From NCBI GenBank assembly GCA_025331125.1, contig JAOALB010000062.1, positions 221,151 through 285,150 of the forward strand: DNA of 64,000 nt, written 5' to 3'. This document shows positions 1 to 12,900 of this stretch, piece after piece (the first letter of the stretch is position 1; each line of letters starts with the position of its first letter). Below the pieces are notes generated by a model, which was not told the DNA's origin, did no database searches, and saw nothing but the letters and a program-made list of their open reading frames with translations. The translations under genes and the position numbers were made by a program. Source of the stretch: Mycogone perniciosa. Its lineage: Eukaryota > Ascomycota > Sordariomycetes > Hypocreales > Hypocreaceae.

Positions 1-849
1 TAATTTATTTAAAGAAATAAAAGTTAAAATAAATGCTTTTAATTTTACTATAAAAACTTAGTTTAATTAAAAGGATAAAAATAGTAAACTATACTTTATT
101 GCCTTTTACTTTAAAGTATTATATAGCGTAAAACTAAACTATTTAATATATAATAGAAAATTCTTTATTATTACTTTTATATTTAAAGAATAGCGATATT
201 CTTTATTAAATGGAATATATAAAGTTAAAGTATATATTAAATATAAAAATATTATATATTTTATAATAATTTAATAACTCTTTAAAAAATAAATCTGTTA
301 TATAAAATACTTTTTAAAGTTTAATTATATTTTAATTTACTAGAAAACATTTAAAAATAAATAAATAAATATACTTAATAGATAAGTTAACTATAATTAA
401 GGAAAGATTAAATATATTAAGCAGATTTTAAAATAAACTCTTAAAAGGCATTATTAATAAATAGCGCTTTAAGCTATATATAAGGTATTTAATAATAATA
501 CTATACTTTAATATATTAAAAAGTATTATATTATTTAAAATAATAGCAGATTTTTAAAAGATATAGATTTTAATAAAGAAAGAATTTAATAATAAAATAA
601 AAAGATTTAGATTTTAAGTAAACTTTAAAGAAATATAGTTATAGAAGTTTATTAATATGTAATATATAGATATAAGGGTACTTGCAAGACCTGTAAATAA
701 ATATAAATGTACTTTAAGTTTTAAAAGCTTAAAAAGATTATATAAAATATTATTTCTCGCTATATAACTTATAAAATAATTAAAACCTTAAAGTATAACC
801 TATATAGTAAACTTTAACTTTTACTAGTACTGGAATAACTATAAAAGTT

Positions 850-1122
850 AATTTTATTAGATTTTATTGTTAAATTACTATTATTTATTAAATTAAAATT
901 CAAGATTAAGTATAATAATATTTTAATAATTATAGATTAATTTATTAAATACTTTTACTTTTTTCTATATAAAGAAGTAATAAATATAGAAATACTAGTT
1001 TATATATTTTTGTAATTTATTACAGTTAATTATATAATTCTAGCCGAGATTATTTCTAATTAAAGATTAAACTTTATATTAAATTCTAGTAAATACTTAT
1101 AAATTATTTAAGTATAAATTAT
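850..1122 (+). pseudogene. Ty3/gypsy integrase core relic
   Basis: In one plus-strand frame the translation begins DFIVKL, continues through an ILIIID segment with a following stop where an Arg or Gln codon would stand, and reaches AEIISN, matching the integrase pattern that runs from the first catalytic Asp to the IISDR segment. Interspersed TAA and TAG codons fit RIP. The frame is interrupted at 1123 by a solo LTR and resumes after 1703. The catalytic core is therefore both mutated and split. Confidence 0.75.
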
Positions 1123-1703
1123 TGTTAAAAAGGAGGGCTAAAAAGCAAGGATTTTAGTGTATTTAGGTAACCGTTCTATTCTGGCTAGACCTAGAATTAG
1201 GCCCGACGCTAGGACCGAGCTCTAAAGGAACTTTAGTATAAGTTAGGAAATTTCTATTATCTTCAACAAGAATAACTAAGCTAAGACTAACTACCCCGCC
1301 TACTTTAAACTTAATATAATAGGTATAATAGCTATTGTGAAAAGTCTGATTAAAATGGTTTCCTGTTTATATAGCTGTAAGTCGATTTAGATGATTTCTT
1401 ATATAAATAAATTCTGCGGAAAAATAGGAATAAGGCTATAAACCTAATTCTACTGCTGCATTTCTATTATTTAGTTAAAGGACTATTATAGAAAATAAAG
1501 CTATTATTTATATAATTACTTTTATACTGGCTATATATATATTAGATATTCTATAGCTTTTAGCTATTAGATTATTTATAATTTAACTGTTTATTTATTG
1601 TTAACCCAATTAAACTTTTAGTTGTTTCTTTATTGCTGTATTGTATACAGCTTCCTAAAAGCTGTATATAAATAAGGTTTGGTTTAACCTTGTTATTTTA
1701 ACA
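1123..1703 (+). repeat. Solo LTR, family 1, copy a
   Basis: 581 bp starting TGTTAAAAAGGAGGGC and ending TTTTAACA, flanked on both sides by the 5-bp target duplication ATTAT (1118-1122 and 1704-1708). No internal element is attached, so this is a solo LTR. It splits the integrase relic of the host chromovirus. Three other copies lie at 2289-2868, 4021-4601 and 26911-27487. Confidence 0.85.
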
Positions 1704-2288
1704 ATTATAAGCTTAATATTACCTATTATATATAAATAAATAAATAAATAAAATGCATTAATTAAGTTATTAAAGCTTTTTTAAAAAGTTATATTAACTT
1801 TAATTAAAATAATTAAATAAACGAGTTATTAATTGTATAAATATCCTATAATAGTAATATTTTAAAGTTAACTAAACTTAGCTTTATATATATTAACTAT
1901 AGCTTTATACTAGATATATATAAAGTATTAAAGAAAGGCCTATATATTAATAAAGTATAAATTAAAGCTAAAGATATAAAGTAGTTATATAAACAAATAT
2001 AAATATACTTTTACTTTAAATAAAAAGAAATAAAGAAGTATATTAATAAATATAAATTAAAGGGATTAATCTTTAAAGAGGGAGATATAGTTTACCTATA
2101 CTATTATTTACTAAAAGAAAAGACTATAAATATTAAAATAATACAATTAAATAATAAGTTAAATTTTAAAAAAATTAAACTTTACCTAGTTAAAAAAGCT
2201 ATTTTGAAAGTTATTTATAAATTTATACTACTAAACAGTATTTTAATTTATTTAATATTTTATATTTTACTATTTAAGAAAGTATTAT

Positions 2289-2868
2289 TGTTAAGATAAT
2301 AAGGTTATACTAAACCTTATTTATATATAACTTCTATAAAGCTGTATATAATACAGTAATAAAGAAATAACTAAAAGTCTAATTAGGCTTATAATAGATA
2401 AATAATTGAATTATAAATAATTTAATAGCTAGAAGCTGTAAAATATCTAGTATATATATAGCTAGTATAGAAGTAATTGTATAAATAATAGCTTTATCTT
2501 TTATAATAGTCCTCCAATTAAATAATAGGGATATAGTAATAGAATTAGGTTTATAGCTTTATTTCTATTTTCTGCAAAATTTATTTATATAAGAAATTAT
2601 CTAAATCGACTTACAGCTATATAAACAGGAAACCATTTTAGTTAGATTTTTCGCTATAGCTATTATGCCTATTATATTAAGTCTAGGGTAGGCGGGGTAG
2701 CTGGTCCTAGCTTAATTGTTATTGTTAAAGATAATAGAAATTTCCTGACTTATACCGAAGTTCCTTTAAAGCTTGGTCCTAGCGTCAGGCCTAATTCTGG
2801 GTCTAGCCAGAATAGGAAGGTTACCTAAATACACTAAAATCCTTGCTTTTTGGCCCTCCTTTTTAACA
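2289..2868 (-). repeat. Solo LTR, family 1, copy b
   Basis: 580 bp inverted relative to copy a, beginning TGTTAAGATAATAAGG and ending CCTCCTTTTTAACA. It too is flanked by ATTAT on both sides (2284-2288 and 2869-2873). It sits between the integrase C-terminal region and the chromodomain of the host chromovirus. Confidence 0.85.
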
Positions 2869-2919
2869 ATTATAAAATAAATTAGAAAATAGATTAATTA
2901 TAGATTTAATTAAAGTCTT

Positions 2920-3080
2920 AGCAGTTAAAGAAAAATATAAAGTCAAAGAAATTAAAGCTATAAAAGTAGAAAATAATAAACGTTAATATTTAATTAAATA
3001 AAAAAACTATAAAAAGGAATATAACTTTTAGAAACCTATAGAATATTTAAAGAATACTTTAATAAACCTTTAATACTTTT
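2920..3080 (+). pseudogene. Chromodomain relic of chromovirus integrase
   Basis: The plus-strand frame gives VKEIKAIKVENNKR, a stop, YLIK, a stop, KNY and later KPIEYLKNT. This follows the chromodomain pattern V-x-I-L ... YLVKWKGY ... TWEP-ENL, with Trp codons turned into stops as RIP of TGG would do. The chromodomain places the element among the chromoviruses, which use it to target integration to particular chromatin. The matching relic in the minus-strand copy lies at about 36545-36690. Confidence 0.75.
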
Positions 3081-3786
3081 ATTAAAGTTTAAGTCTTTTA
3101 GTAAAAGGTTATTAAATATTGTATTTTAATTAAATATATTTATACTGCTAAAAGACTAAATATTAATAATAGCCTTAAACTTAATGCATTTAAATTTATT
3201 TAATTTATTTAATAAATTAGTATTATAATATAATATTTTCACTTTATATAACTATATTTATAACTGCTACTTATAAAAATAACTTAATTACGCAAAACGC
3301 TTATTTATTAAAGCAGTTAATACTATTATTTATTACTACTATTTTAATAACTTATATTTAGTAGTATACTCTTTATTTTTAATATACTCTTTTTTAGCTG
3401 CTAAATAATATACTATAAATATTAGAAATAACTTATAATAAATTAAAAAAGATATATATTAACTACTAAGGAAATACTATTTCTATTATATATTTTACTT
3501 TAATAAATATACTTTTTATAATAAAACTAGCTTATAGTTATTTTATAAAAAATGCTATACTTTCTATAAAATAAATATAATATAATAAAAATATTAATAA
3601 TATTAATAATTAATATAGCTAAAGTATAATTCTATAAAGATTTAGTAGGTTTAGAAACCTTTTACTATTTTATAATATTATAAAGTATAGTTAAATAGGA
3701 ATAAAAAGAAGTTAAAAGGAAAAAACTTATAAAGAGGGATAGTTATATAATAGGTTTTAAGGATAAAACTAATAGGAGGGGGATAT

Positions 3787-4752
3787 TATATTATAACTTA
3801 ACTAGGCTAAAGCCTAAGTTTAAAGGAATATTAAAATAATAGGCTAATAGGAATATAATTATTAAAGTATATACTAAATTACTAATAATTAGGGATATAT
3901 ATAAGTAATTGTAAACCTTAAATTATTAGGAATATAGCTATATTCTTTAATAATTATAATAACTCTTTTATATATATATATAACTAGTTTATTATTTATT
4001 TAATATAGTTATTTAAATAGTGTTAAAAAGGAGGGCTAAAAAGCGAGGATTTCAGTGTAAATAGATAACCTTCCTATTCTGGCTAGACCTAAAATTAGGC
4101 CTAACACTAGGACCAAGTTCCTAGAGGAACTTTAGTGTAAGTCAGGAAATTTCTATTATCTTTAACGATAATAATTAAGCTAAGACTAGCTACCCTGTTT
4201 ACCCTAGACTTAATATAATAGGTATAATAGTTATTGTGAAAAATCTAACTAAAATGGTTTCCTGTTTATATAGCTGTAAGTCGATTTGGATAATTTCTTA
4301 TATAAATAAATTTTGCGGAAAATAGGAATAAGGCTATAAACCTAATTCTATTGCTGCATTCCTATTATTTAGTCGGAAAACTATTATAAAAGATAAAGCT
4401 ATTGTTTATATAATCACTTTTATACTGGCCGTATATATACTAGATATTCTATAGCTTTTAGCTATTAAATTATTTACAATTTAATTATTTATCTATTATA
4501 AGCCTAATTAGACTCTTAGTTGTTTCCTTATTACTGCATTATATACAGCTTCCTAGAAGCTATATATAAATGAGGTTTAGTATAACCTTGTTATTTTAAC
4601 AAATAGTCTTTAATAAATTACATTTACTAGAACTGCCTATTTTATAAAATAGTAACTATATTACCCTGCTTAGTATTTATCTTTAACCTTTCTGTTAATA
4701 TAAACCCTGTAAACCTTGGTTTAACTATTAAGAATTAACTTAGATTGTTACA
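3787..4752 (+). repeat. 3' LTR (family 3) of the chromovirus, split by a family 1 LTR
   Basis: The LTR starts right after the purine-rich tract AGGAGGGGGATAT and ends at GATTGTTACA. It aligns with the LTRs of the 35401-43108 element. A family 1 solo LTR at 4021-4601 with duplication AATAG interrupts it. Without that insertion it is about 380 bp, close to the 387-390 bp of the other copies. Confidence 0.8.
4021..4601 (+). repeat. Solo LTR, family 1, copy c
   Basis: 581 bp from TGTTAAAAAGGAGGGC to TTATTTTAACA, flanked by AATAG on both sides (4016-4020 and 4602-4606). It is inserted in the 3' LTR of the chromovirus, so it is younger than that element. Confidence 0.85.
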
Positions 4753-5049
4753 CTTTCCGGCTTTTAATATAGTACTATAACTATTAAAGGTATAATAATA
4801 TCTATTAATTATTTTAATTTATTTTAGTAATACTATAAACCTAGTAATATATTATATTAATAATTACTAGCAGTAGTTTAAAAGAGCCTTTAGTATAATA
4901 GATTATCTTTTTAATTACAATTTAAAATAAATATAAATAAAATAATATAATTTGCAGTAATAGTATATTCTTTACTTAAGTGAATATTAATTCCGACTAA
5001 GATATTATATATAATATAAAAGTATATTTAGCTAAGCTTTATTAATTAC
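4753..5049. other. AT-rich RIP-degraded DNA, no gene seen
   Basis: No coding frame or recognisable element was found between the chromovirus 3' LTR and the family 5 repeat. Composition matches the surrounding mutated repeats. Confidence 0.4.
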
Positions 5050-5215
5050 TATTATAGTATAGGAAGGCAGGTTAAGGTAAATATTATTATTATTTTATAA
5101 AGAGTATAAAAGCTTCAACGCTTTATAGAAAGCTATAGCTAGGAATATATTAAGACCTAGTTATATAACTAAAGCTTATATAACAGGGCATTAATATTAC
5201 ATTATAGTTAATACT
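5050..5215 (+). repeat. Family 5 repeat (possible solo LTR), RIP-degraded copy
   Basis: It begins TATTATAGTATAGGAAGG and is similar, throughout about 165 bp, to 58973-59125, where the less mutated copy starts TGTTATAGTATAGAAGG. The TG-to-TA start and other transitions fit RIP. Ends are approximate and no target duplication was found. Confidence 0.5.
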
Positions 5216-6177
5216 ATAATAATACCCCCCCTTTTATTTTACTATTTAACTTTAAATGACTATATTACTTATAGATATTAAAATTCTAGGTAATTGATTT
5301 TAATACTTTTAATACAAAGGTAAATAAAGCAAATTATATAGCTTTTTAATATTAATAATATATAGTTTAGTTATAGGCTTTAATATAATATAGTTTTTAG
5401 TAAATATTTTATAGGCTTTAGTTTCTTTTTAATTATTTCCTTTTTTTCTTTTTTTTATAATTCCTTTTAATATTTATTATAGTAGGTTTAGCTTTTTTAG
5501 CTTTTTTATATAAAAGCTTTATATTACCCTCTTTTAACTTTATAGGCTTTTAGCTAGCTATTATATAGTAGTATAATATATTTATTTAATAAAGTAATAA
5601 AATTTATTGTTATTATAATAATTTAAAAGTGCTTTAAAGTTTTATTTTCTTATACTTTATTTATATTATTTTCTTTTTTTAATACTTTACTTCAAATATT
5701 CTTTAACTTAACTTTATTAATTGTCTTTTACTTAAAGTATAGTAAAGTAACTGTTTTAAGTTATAAAAGAAAGTTATATAAAACTAGGAAATCTTTTATA
5801 CCTTTTTATAAACTAATAATATAGGCTTATAGGTATACCTTTACTATTATATAAAGTTTTATTTATTTATTATTTAGCCTTTTTATTACCTAGTTACTTT
5901 TTATATTTTATACATTAATAAAGACTTTTTATTTAATAGTATAGATAAGTAATACTTTGTTTTATATATTTACGTTTTTTATATCCTTTTTTTAAAGCTT
6001 TAATAAAGGCTTTTAACTATATAATAATATATTAAATTAATTAATAATAGTATTAATATAAAAAAACTTTTTCTTTTTATTATAGAAAGGTTTAATAGGT
6101 AAAGCTATAAAGGCTTTATTTTTAGATAAAGGTTAAAACTATAATTAATAAAAAATAATAATATATTAATAGTTTTA
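5216..6177. other. AT-rich RIP-degraded DNA, no gene seen
   Basis: Homopolymer-like AT sequence with stops in all frames. I see no domain pattern, LTR boundary or RNA gene that I can support. Confidence 0.4.
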
Positions 6178-6520
6178 AATACTATATTATTTACAGTAAA
6201 TATTATAATACTAAAAAGTATATACCTTGGTATATAATATATTTAAAGGGGCATATACTATTATAAAAGGCAGGTAGTATAAGGTCCCTTATATAATACT
6301 AGCCCTTTACTTAACTATATTAACCTAGCTATATATACGTTAATAAAGCGGCAAGTTTAAGTTTTATAATACTTTATTACTTATATTATATTTACTTAGT
6401 TTAACCCTTTATTATATTTCTTAAACTTCTTTTATAATGAAGGGTTAAGCTAAGTAAATATATTATAGGTAATAAAGTATTATAAAACTTAAACTTACTG
6501 CTTTATTAACTTATATACTT
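6178..6520. repeat. Inverted arrangement of the ends of element X
   Basis: 6178-6410 is the reverse complement of the left end of element X at 22812-23040, and 6440-6520 is a second piece of that end in plus orientation. Together they make an inverted repeat with arms 6339-6410 and 6440-6510 and a spacer of about 29 bp. The arms match at nearly every position, differing mainly by transitions. Confidence 0.65.
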
Positions 6521-6914
6521 TATCGAGGGGGAATCAGCACGCTAAACATATATATATATATACACCAACAATAACCTAAATAGAGCGCGGGAGCCATACT
6601 TTTAATAAAACTATAAAGCGGCAGTAAGGTAATATAAGGGCTAAAAGATACTGTAAATTATTTAATTATAGTATCTGCAGCTAAAAGTAACTAATAGCTA
6701 CCTCTTTATACTTTATTAACTGTAAAATTATAAAGAAAGTAATATATTAAAAAGAAATATAGGTCAGTTTTTTATTAAATTAAATCTATTTATTTTATCT
6801 TTATACTTTTATATTTCTTTAATGTAATAATTATTTAAATAAATAATTAACCTTTTTTAAATAGGCTAGTAAAAAGGAATATAAGTATATTAAAAATATT
6901 AATTACTTTTAATA
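6521..6914 (-). repeat. LTR family 2, RIP-degraded copy a
   Basis: 394 bp matching the reverse complement of the GC-normal copy at 60031-60418. The ends read TATCGAGGGG and TTTTAATA where the intact copy implies TGTCGAGG and CCTAACA, so both termini carry transitions. No clear target duplication remains. Confidence 0.7.
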
Positions 6915-9900
6915 AAACCCTTTTTATAAGTATTTATAAATAAAAGAATTATATTTTAATAAAATATTTATTTTATTAATCCTTTAACATAAATATTAAT
7001 AATATAAAGAAATAATAAAAAAAGTATCTTATAAAGAAAGGAAAACTAAAAATAGTATTACTATTATATATACTATTAATATCTTTATATTTAATTTATA
7101 TTAAATTATCCTCTTTATATTAAAACTATTATAATTAAATAGTTTTATTTTAATAACTTATATTTATTATTAAATATTTTAAACTATTATTTATTTATTT
7201 TATATTAGTTATTTAATTATTTAAGTAAATATATAAATTTAATTTTAAATACTATTTTGAATACATTTATTTATTAATTGTAATAGGGTTAAGCTATAGT
7301 ATATATTTAGGGCTATAACCTATTAAATTTAAAGATATTAAAGTATTATTTTCTTTATTACTGCTATAAAAGCTATTATTATAGTTTATCCTCTTTTATT
7401 TAATTTTATAAAGCTTTTTTTATCTTTTTTAATTACTTTTTAATTAAACTTTATAGCTACTTTTAAAACTCTTTCTTTTTTTAAGTTTTAATTATCTTTT
7501 AATTTATTAAAAGAATTATTATTTTCTTTAAAAAAGGTTAAATCCTTTTTTAAGCTTTTAATACCCTGTTATAATATTAATATAGTTAATAGAGGTTTTA
7601 TAGGTTATAGTATTACTAAAAAATATATAAATTTACTTTTAATTATTAATTTTATTATTACTTTTACTATAAATATTACTTATATAATTAAACTAATAGT
7701 ATTATTTTATTTTTCTATTATTAATATAATTTATAAAGTTAAAGAAAATACTTTCCTTTTTCTTTATTATAGCTAATCAAACTATATAATAAACATATAA
7801 ATATAGTTAAAGTTAAAAGGTTAAATCTTAAAAGTTAACTATAAATATTATATTTTAATTTATTTATATAGTATTAAAAGAATAATTAATTATTAAACGC
7901 AACTATTATTATAGTAAATTAAATAGCCTTTTTTATAAGGTTATTTATTAATATTTTAAAATCTATTAAATATTAATTATTAATCTTTATTATATTCCTT
8001 TTATAAATTATTTTTAAAAGTATTTATTGACTTTAATTAAATTTTATTAAGTAATATTTAATTAAAAAACGTAAAATACTTTTTATTTTTACTTTAAAGT
8101 TTATAATAATAAATTTATTCATAGTTATAATTTAATATAAGACTTAAATTATATTTATACAACTTTTAATTAAATCTTTAAAGTATAAGTATTAATATTA
8201 ATTTTAAAGTAAAAGTTTAAACTTTTTTAAATTAATTATTTTATATTTTTAAAGGTTAAAGGAAATTAAAACTTTATTTCAAAGTTTTACTAGTTAATTT
8301 AATTTAATATTAATAAATCTTTAAAATATTTATTAAATTTGAATTAGTTTATATATGAAACTATATAAAAGTTAAATAAATAAAAGAATTTAGCTTTCTT
8401 AAATATATAGGCCTATAAATTAAAGAATTATTATATATAATATTTATAGTTATACCTATTAAAATAAAAATAATAAAAGTATTTATATTTATTAAAAACA
8501 TAAATATATTAATATTAAAGAAAATAAATGTTATAAACATCTATCTTTTATAGAATTTTAAAAATATTATAATTTATTAAAGATTTTAAAAGCTTAAAGT
8601 ATTATTTAATTCAAAGCAGCTATACCTTTGAAAGTATTTTAACGTATTAAAATCTTTATTTAAATAACTTTTACTATTAATAATCCTTTTACTATTATAT
8701 AGAATATTATATTTAAATTAAATTTTATTATTTGATTTTTATAAAAAAGGTTATATAAAATATTATAAATATTAATAATATAAAAAGACTATATAAATTC
8801 TATAATATTTAATATTTAAAAGAGTTTATTATAATATAAAGTGCTTTAAATAATTAATTTATTAATATACAGTTATAAGTAGGTATTAATATATAAATTA
8901 AATTCAAGGTAGATTTATATTAATTAATAGCTATCTTAATTGATAAATAAACTATTAGTAAAGTTTTATTTATTTAATTTAAAAAGATCTTTAATGCAGT
9001 TAAAGGATATTTAGTTAATATAATAAAGAAATAAAGTTTTTATTTTATATTTGATAAATTAAAAAAATAAAAATAAAAAATATAAACTTTTCATTAAATA
9101 AAATATTATAGTAAAGAAATAAAGGATTAAATAAAATTAAATAATTATAAAATAAAATTTAAATTAAAGTAATACTTAAATTAATATAAAATAGGTTTTT
9201 AATAAATAAAAAAGAAAAAAAGAAAAAGAATATAACATTATTTTTATTCTTTTATAAGTATAAGTATATAGTTTAATATATAAAGTAATTTTCTTTATTA
9301 TATATAAATTACTACTTTTTTAAAATAACTTTTTATAATTTATTTACTTTTTACTTTTCTTTTTATTTATTTTTCTTTTTTTATATTATCTAATTATAGA
9401 AAATCCTATTAAAAAGGCTATTATTCATTACTTAATATAGCTAACTTTATTAATATACCTATTATAGGTAAAAAGACTTTAAAGAGATTTCTTTATTTTA
9501 AAAAAGTTAAACTTAGCTTTACTTTTCTATTTAATTATTTACTTTAAAATGAAACTTGAATAAATATGTATTATTTAATCAATATCTTTACTTTAACTCT
9601 CTTTAAGTCTAAAAGTATTTTATTATTTAAATTATTAATAATATAAATATTAGTTAATTAAATTTATTAACTTATTTAAAAATTGCCTTTCCCCTTTCAT
9701 TTTTATTATCTTTATTTTTATTATCTTGTATAAAAAGTTATACTTTTAAAAAATACTCTTAACGCTATACGTTTAAAGGCTTTTAACTTCATTTTTAAAA
9801 TATTATATATATTATTCAAAAAATATTTAAATTAATCTATATTTTAGCAGAGATTTTATATATTTATAAATAATTCTTTTATACTTTTTTTAAGCAGATA

Positions 9901-12900
9901 AAGTATATTAAAGCTTTATTTATATTATTTTATAGGCAGTATAATCTTTATTTCTATTAAAGGTGCCTTTAAATTTAATTTATTACTGTTATAGCTATTA
10001 AAAAGTATAATTTATTCCCTTTTTATAATTATATCTCTATTCTAGGCTTTTAGTAAAGGGACTATTTAAATTGCCTTTAGTTTAAGGCCTTTTTATATAT
10101 TTAGCGATATCTTTCTAGCTATTAGCCTTAATAAAGCGACTAAAGTATAGCTATTACTTTCTTTAAGAACATTAAGCGCCTACCCTTATTAAACTAATAG
10201 TCTTTAATTATTTTAATCCTTTAATAGCTTTTTATGTTATAAAAGACTTCTTTTATTTTATTAAAGATAAAAAAGTAAAGGGTCAAGCGATTTCATAGGT
10301 TTAGAAATTTATCGCGGCTTCTACTATTAAAAAGTAAACAATTAATATAAGTAAAGTAATTAATAAACTATTTAATCTTGCAGTTTTTCTTTTTATAGTA
10401 TAATTAAGTTATACTTTTTATAGGTAAGGGGGCGCTAGGGTCTAGGTTATCCTTTACTTTATCCTATTTCTTTTACTTTTAATAAAGATTTCTAGTAGGG
10501 ATAAAACTATTAAATAGCGTATTATTTACTAGGTAGACTTTTATACCTTTCTTTTTATATATAGTATTGGTTTTAATCTATTTATATTTTTATACTTTCC
10601 TTTAAAATCTTTTCCTTTAATCCTTTACTTTTTTAAACTTTTATATTATTTTCTTTATTACTTTTATTTAATCTTTTAAACTATTAGCTAATACTAGTTA
10701 AATTAAATTCTTTTTAGTCTACTTTAATAGTTAATATAAAACCTTTTTTTTAAAAGTAAACTAAATGTTTTCTAAGCTTTTCTTTATTTTATTAACTTTA
10801 TACTTAATTATAAAATTAATATTTATTTTAGCTTTAAATTATATAATGCCTTTATTTTATATTTTTACTAAATAATTCCTATAGTTAAAGTGATAGTTTA
10901 AGTACTTTTTATTTTATATTTTATATATAAATCTTTATTTTTTAATATATAATTAACTATTAACTATATAATTTAAATAAATCGTAATTTAAAGATAAAA
11001 GGTATAAAGACTTTATTTCATATAATATAAAATCTAGCTGCTATTTATATATTACTTATATATATTTAAATAATAGTTTCTTTAATTATATTTATTTATT
11101 TATTATTAAATGCAGTATTAATTGCTTAATAAAAGTATAGTTTCAAACTGCATTTTATAGCTAACTGATTCAAAATAATATTTCCTTTTAACTTAACGTC
11201 TATAAATACGTTAATAAATATACTATTAGGCTATTTTAACTATATTTATATTTATAGTAGGTTTTATAAATATTTAAAAAGTCTTTTTATTTAAACTATA
11301 TTAATCTATATTATTAATCTTTATATTTATTTTATTTTATAAATAATAGTAATACATAATTATTTTAATATATAAAAATATACTTTTAATAATAGTAAAG
11401 TATTTAAGTTTTTAAAATTAATCAATTCTTTAATTAAAAATCCTTTTATATATAAAGATTATATAGGTATAACTTTAAAAGGTTAGTTTTATAGTAATTA
11501 AATAGTTTATATAACTAATTCTATATATATAACTATTTTATTTAGTCTTTTTAATAATTCTTCTTTTAAAACGTATTTATAAGTAAGAAAATATATTATT
11601 TAATATAAAATAGGTTTAAAAATAATTAAATTAGTTTTTCTATAAAATTATATTTGAATAATTCTTTAAGATTTTATAATTAAGTCTGCTTTTAAAGTGT
11701 TTATAAGTTTTAAAATAATATTTAAAAGAGTATTAGTTTTAAGCTTAATCGCGTAATTCAAAATTGCAGTTTAGATTAGCATTTTAACTGAGTTTACTTT
11801 TAGTAATCTATCTTTATTTTTAATCCTTTTAATTTTACTGTTTTTATTGCATTATAGTTTAAATAGTATAGTCTTTAAAATTATAGGTATAGGGTTTAAA
11901 TATAGTTATTTTCTTTTAATTAACTGCTTTAATTAAAGCAGTAATAGTTTCTTTTTAAATTTATTTATCCATTTTATTAATTATTTAAATATACTTTTAT
12001 CCTTTATTAACTATAAAGTTAATAGAGAAAGTTTAATTAAATAGTTTTATAGTCAAGTAATTTTAATTATATTTATTTAAAGGGTCTTTAAAGAAATCTA
12101 CTTTAATTAAGTTTATAGAGATATTTTAATCCTTTTTATATTTATATTATTTTATTTATTATTAATTATTTAATCATTATTTATAAAGTATATAATATTT
12201 ATAATTAATGCCTTTATAGGGATTATATTTAACTTTTATAATAGTTTAATTTTAAATATCTTTTTATACTTTATTTCTTTATAAACTATATAAAGGAGTT
12301 TAGTTTTATAATAGTTTACTTTTTAATTAAAAAAGTTAACTTTTATTTCTTTTATAAAGGATAAGTTTAGCGAGAGTTTATTTTAAGCTTTAAATAATTT
12401 TACTTAAAGTGTTAGTATTTTTTATATATAGGTTTTAATAACTATAATTACTATAATAAATTAAGTTAAAATTAAGGCTTTCTATAAGTTTACTTAAATT
12501 ATCTTTACTTTTAAGTTATATATTATAAACCTATAGTTTTTATTATAGGCTAGTTTAATATAGTTTTAAGGAAAATAGCTTTTATTTATATAATATTAAT
12601 AATACTTTATATTTATAACTGCCTTTAAGTAATAATAAAGGAAAAAGTTTAATATATTATTATATAAAGGGTTTATTATATTAATATTATTAATAGTAAT
12701 TATGAAAGTAAAGAGTTTTTATTTATGTTTATAACTATTTATAATAATATAATATTACTTTTTTCTTTTGAATTAATTACTTTTCCTTTTTAATTAAAAA
12801 GTTAAATTATTAATTTACTAGACTTTTTAAATAAAGTATTTATTTAATCTTTAAGCTATAAAAATATAGCTAGTTTTATAGGCTTAAGCTGCTATTTTTT

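Larger units (their letters stand above)
1..4752 (+). mobile_element. Ty3/gypsy chromovirus remnant, RIP-degraded, cut by window edge
   Basis: This is the 3' part of a chromovirus-type LTR retrotransposon reading on the plus strand. Despite many stops, the order integrase zinc finger (about 610-730), integrase core (about 850-1122), integrase C-terminal domain (about 2040-2288), chromodomain (about 2920-3080), polypurine tract (3770-3784) and 3' LTR can be followed. Three solo LTRs of another family sit inside it (1123-1703, 2289-2868, 4021-4601). Codons differ from family consensus mostly by C-to-T or G-to-A, as RIP would cause. The 5' half lies outside the window. The same element occurs nearly whole on the minus strand at 35401-43108, which confirms the assignment. 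No protein can be made from it. Confidence 0.85.
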
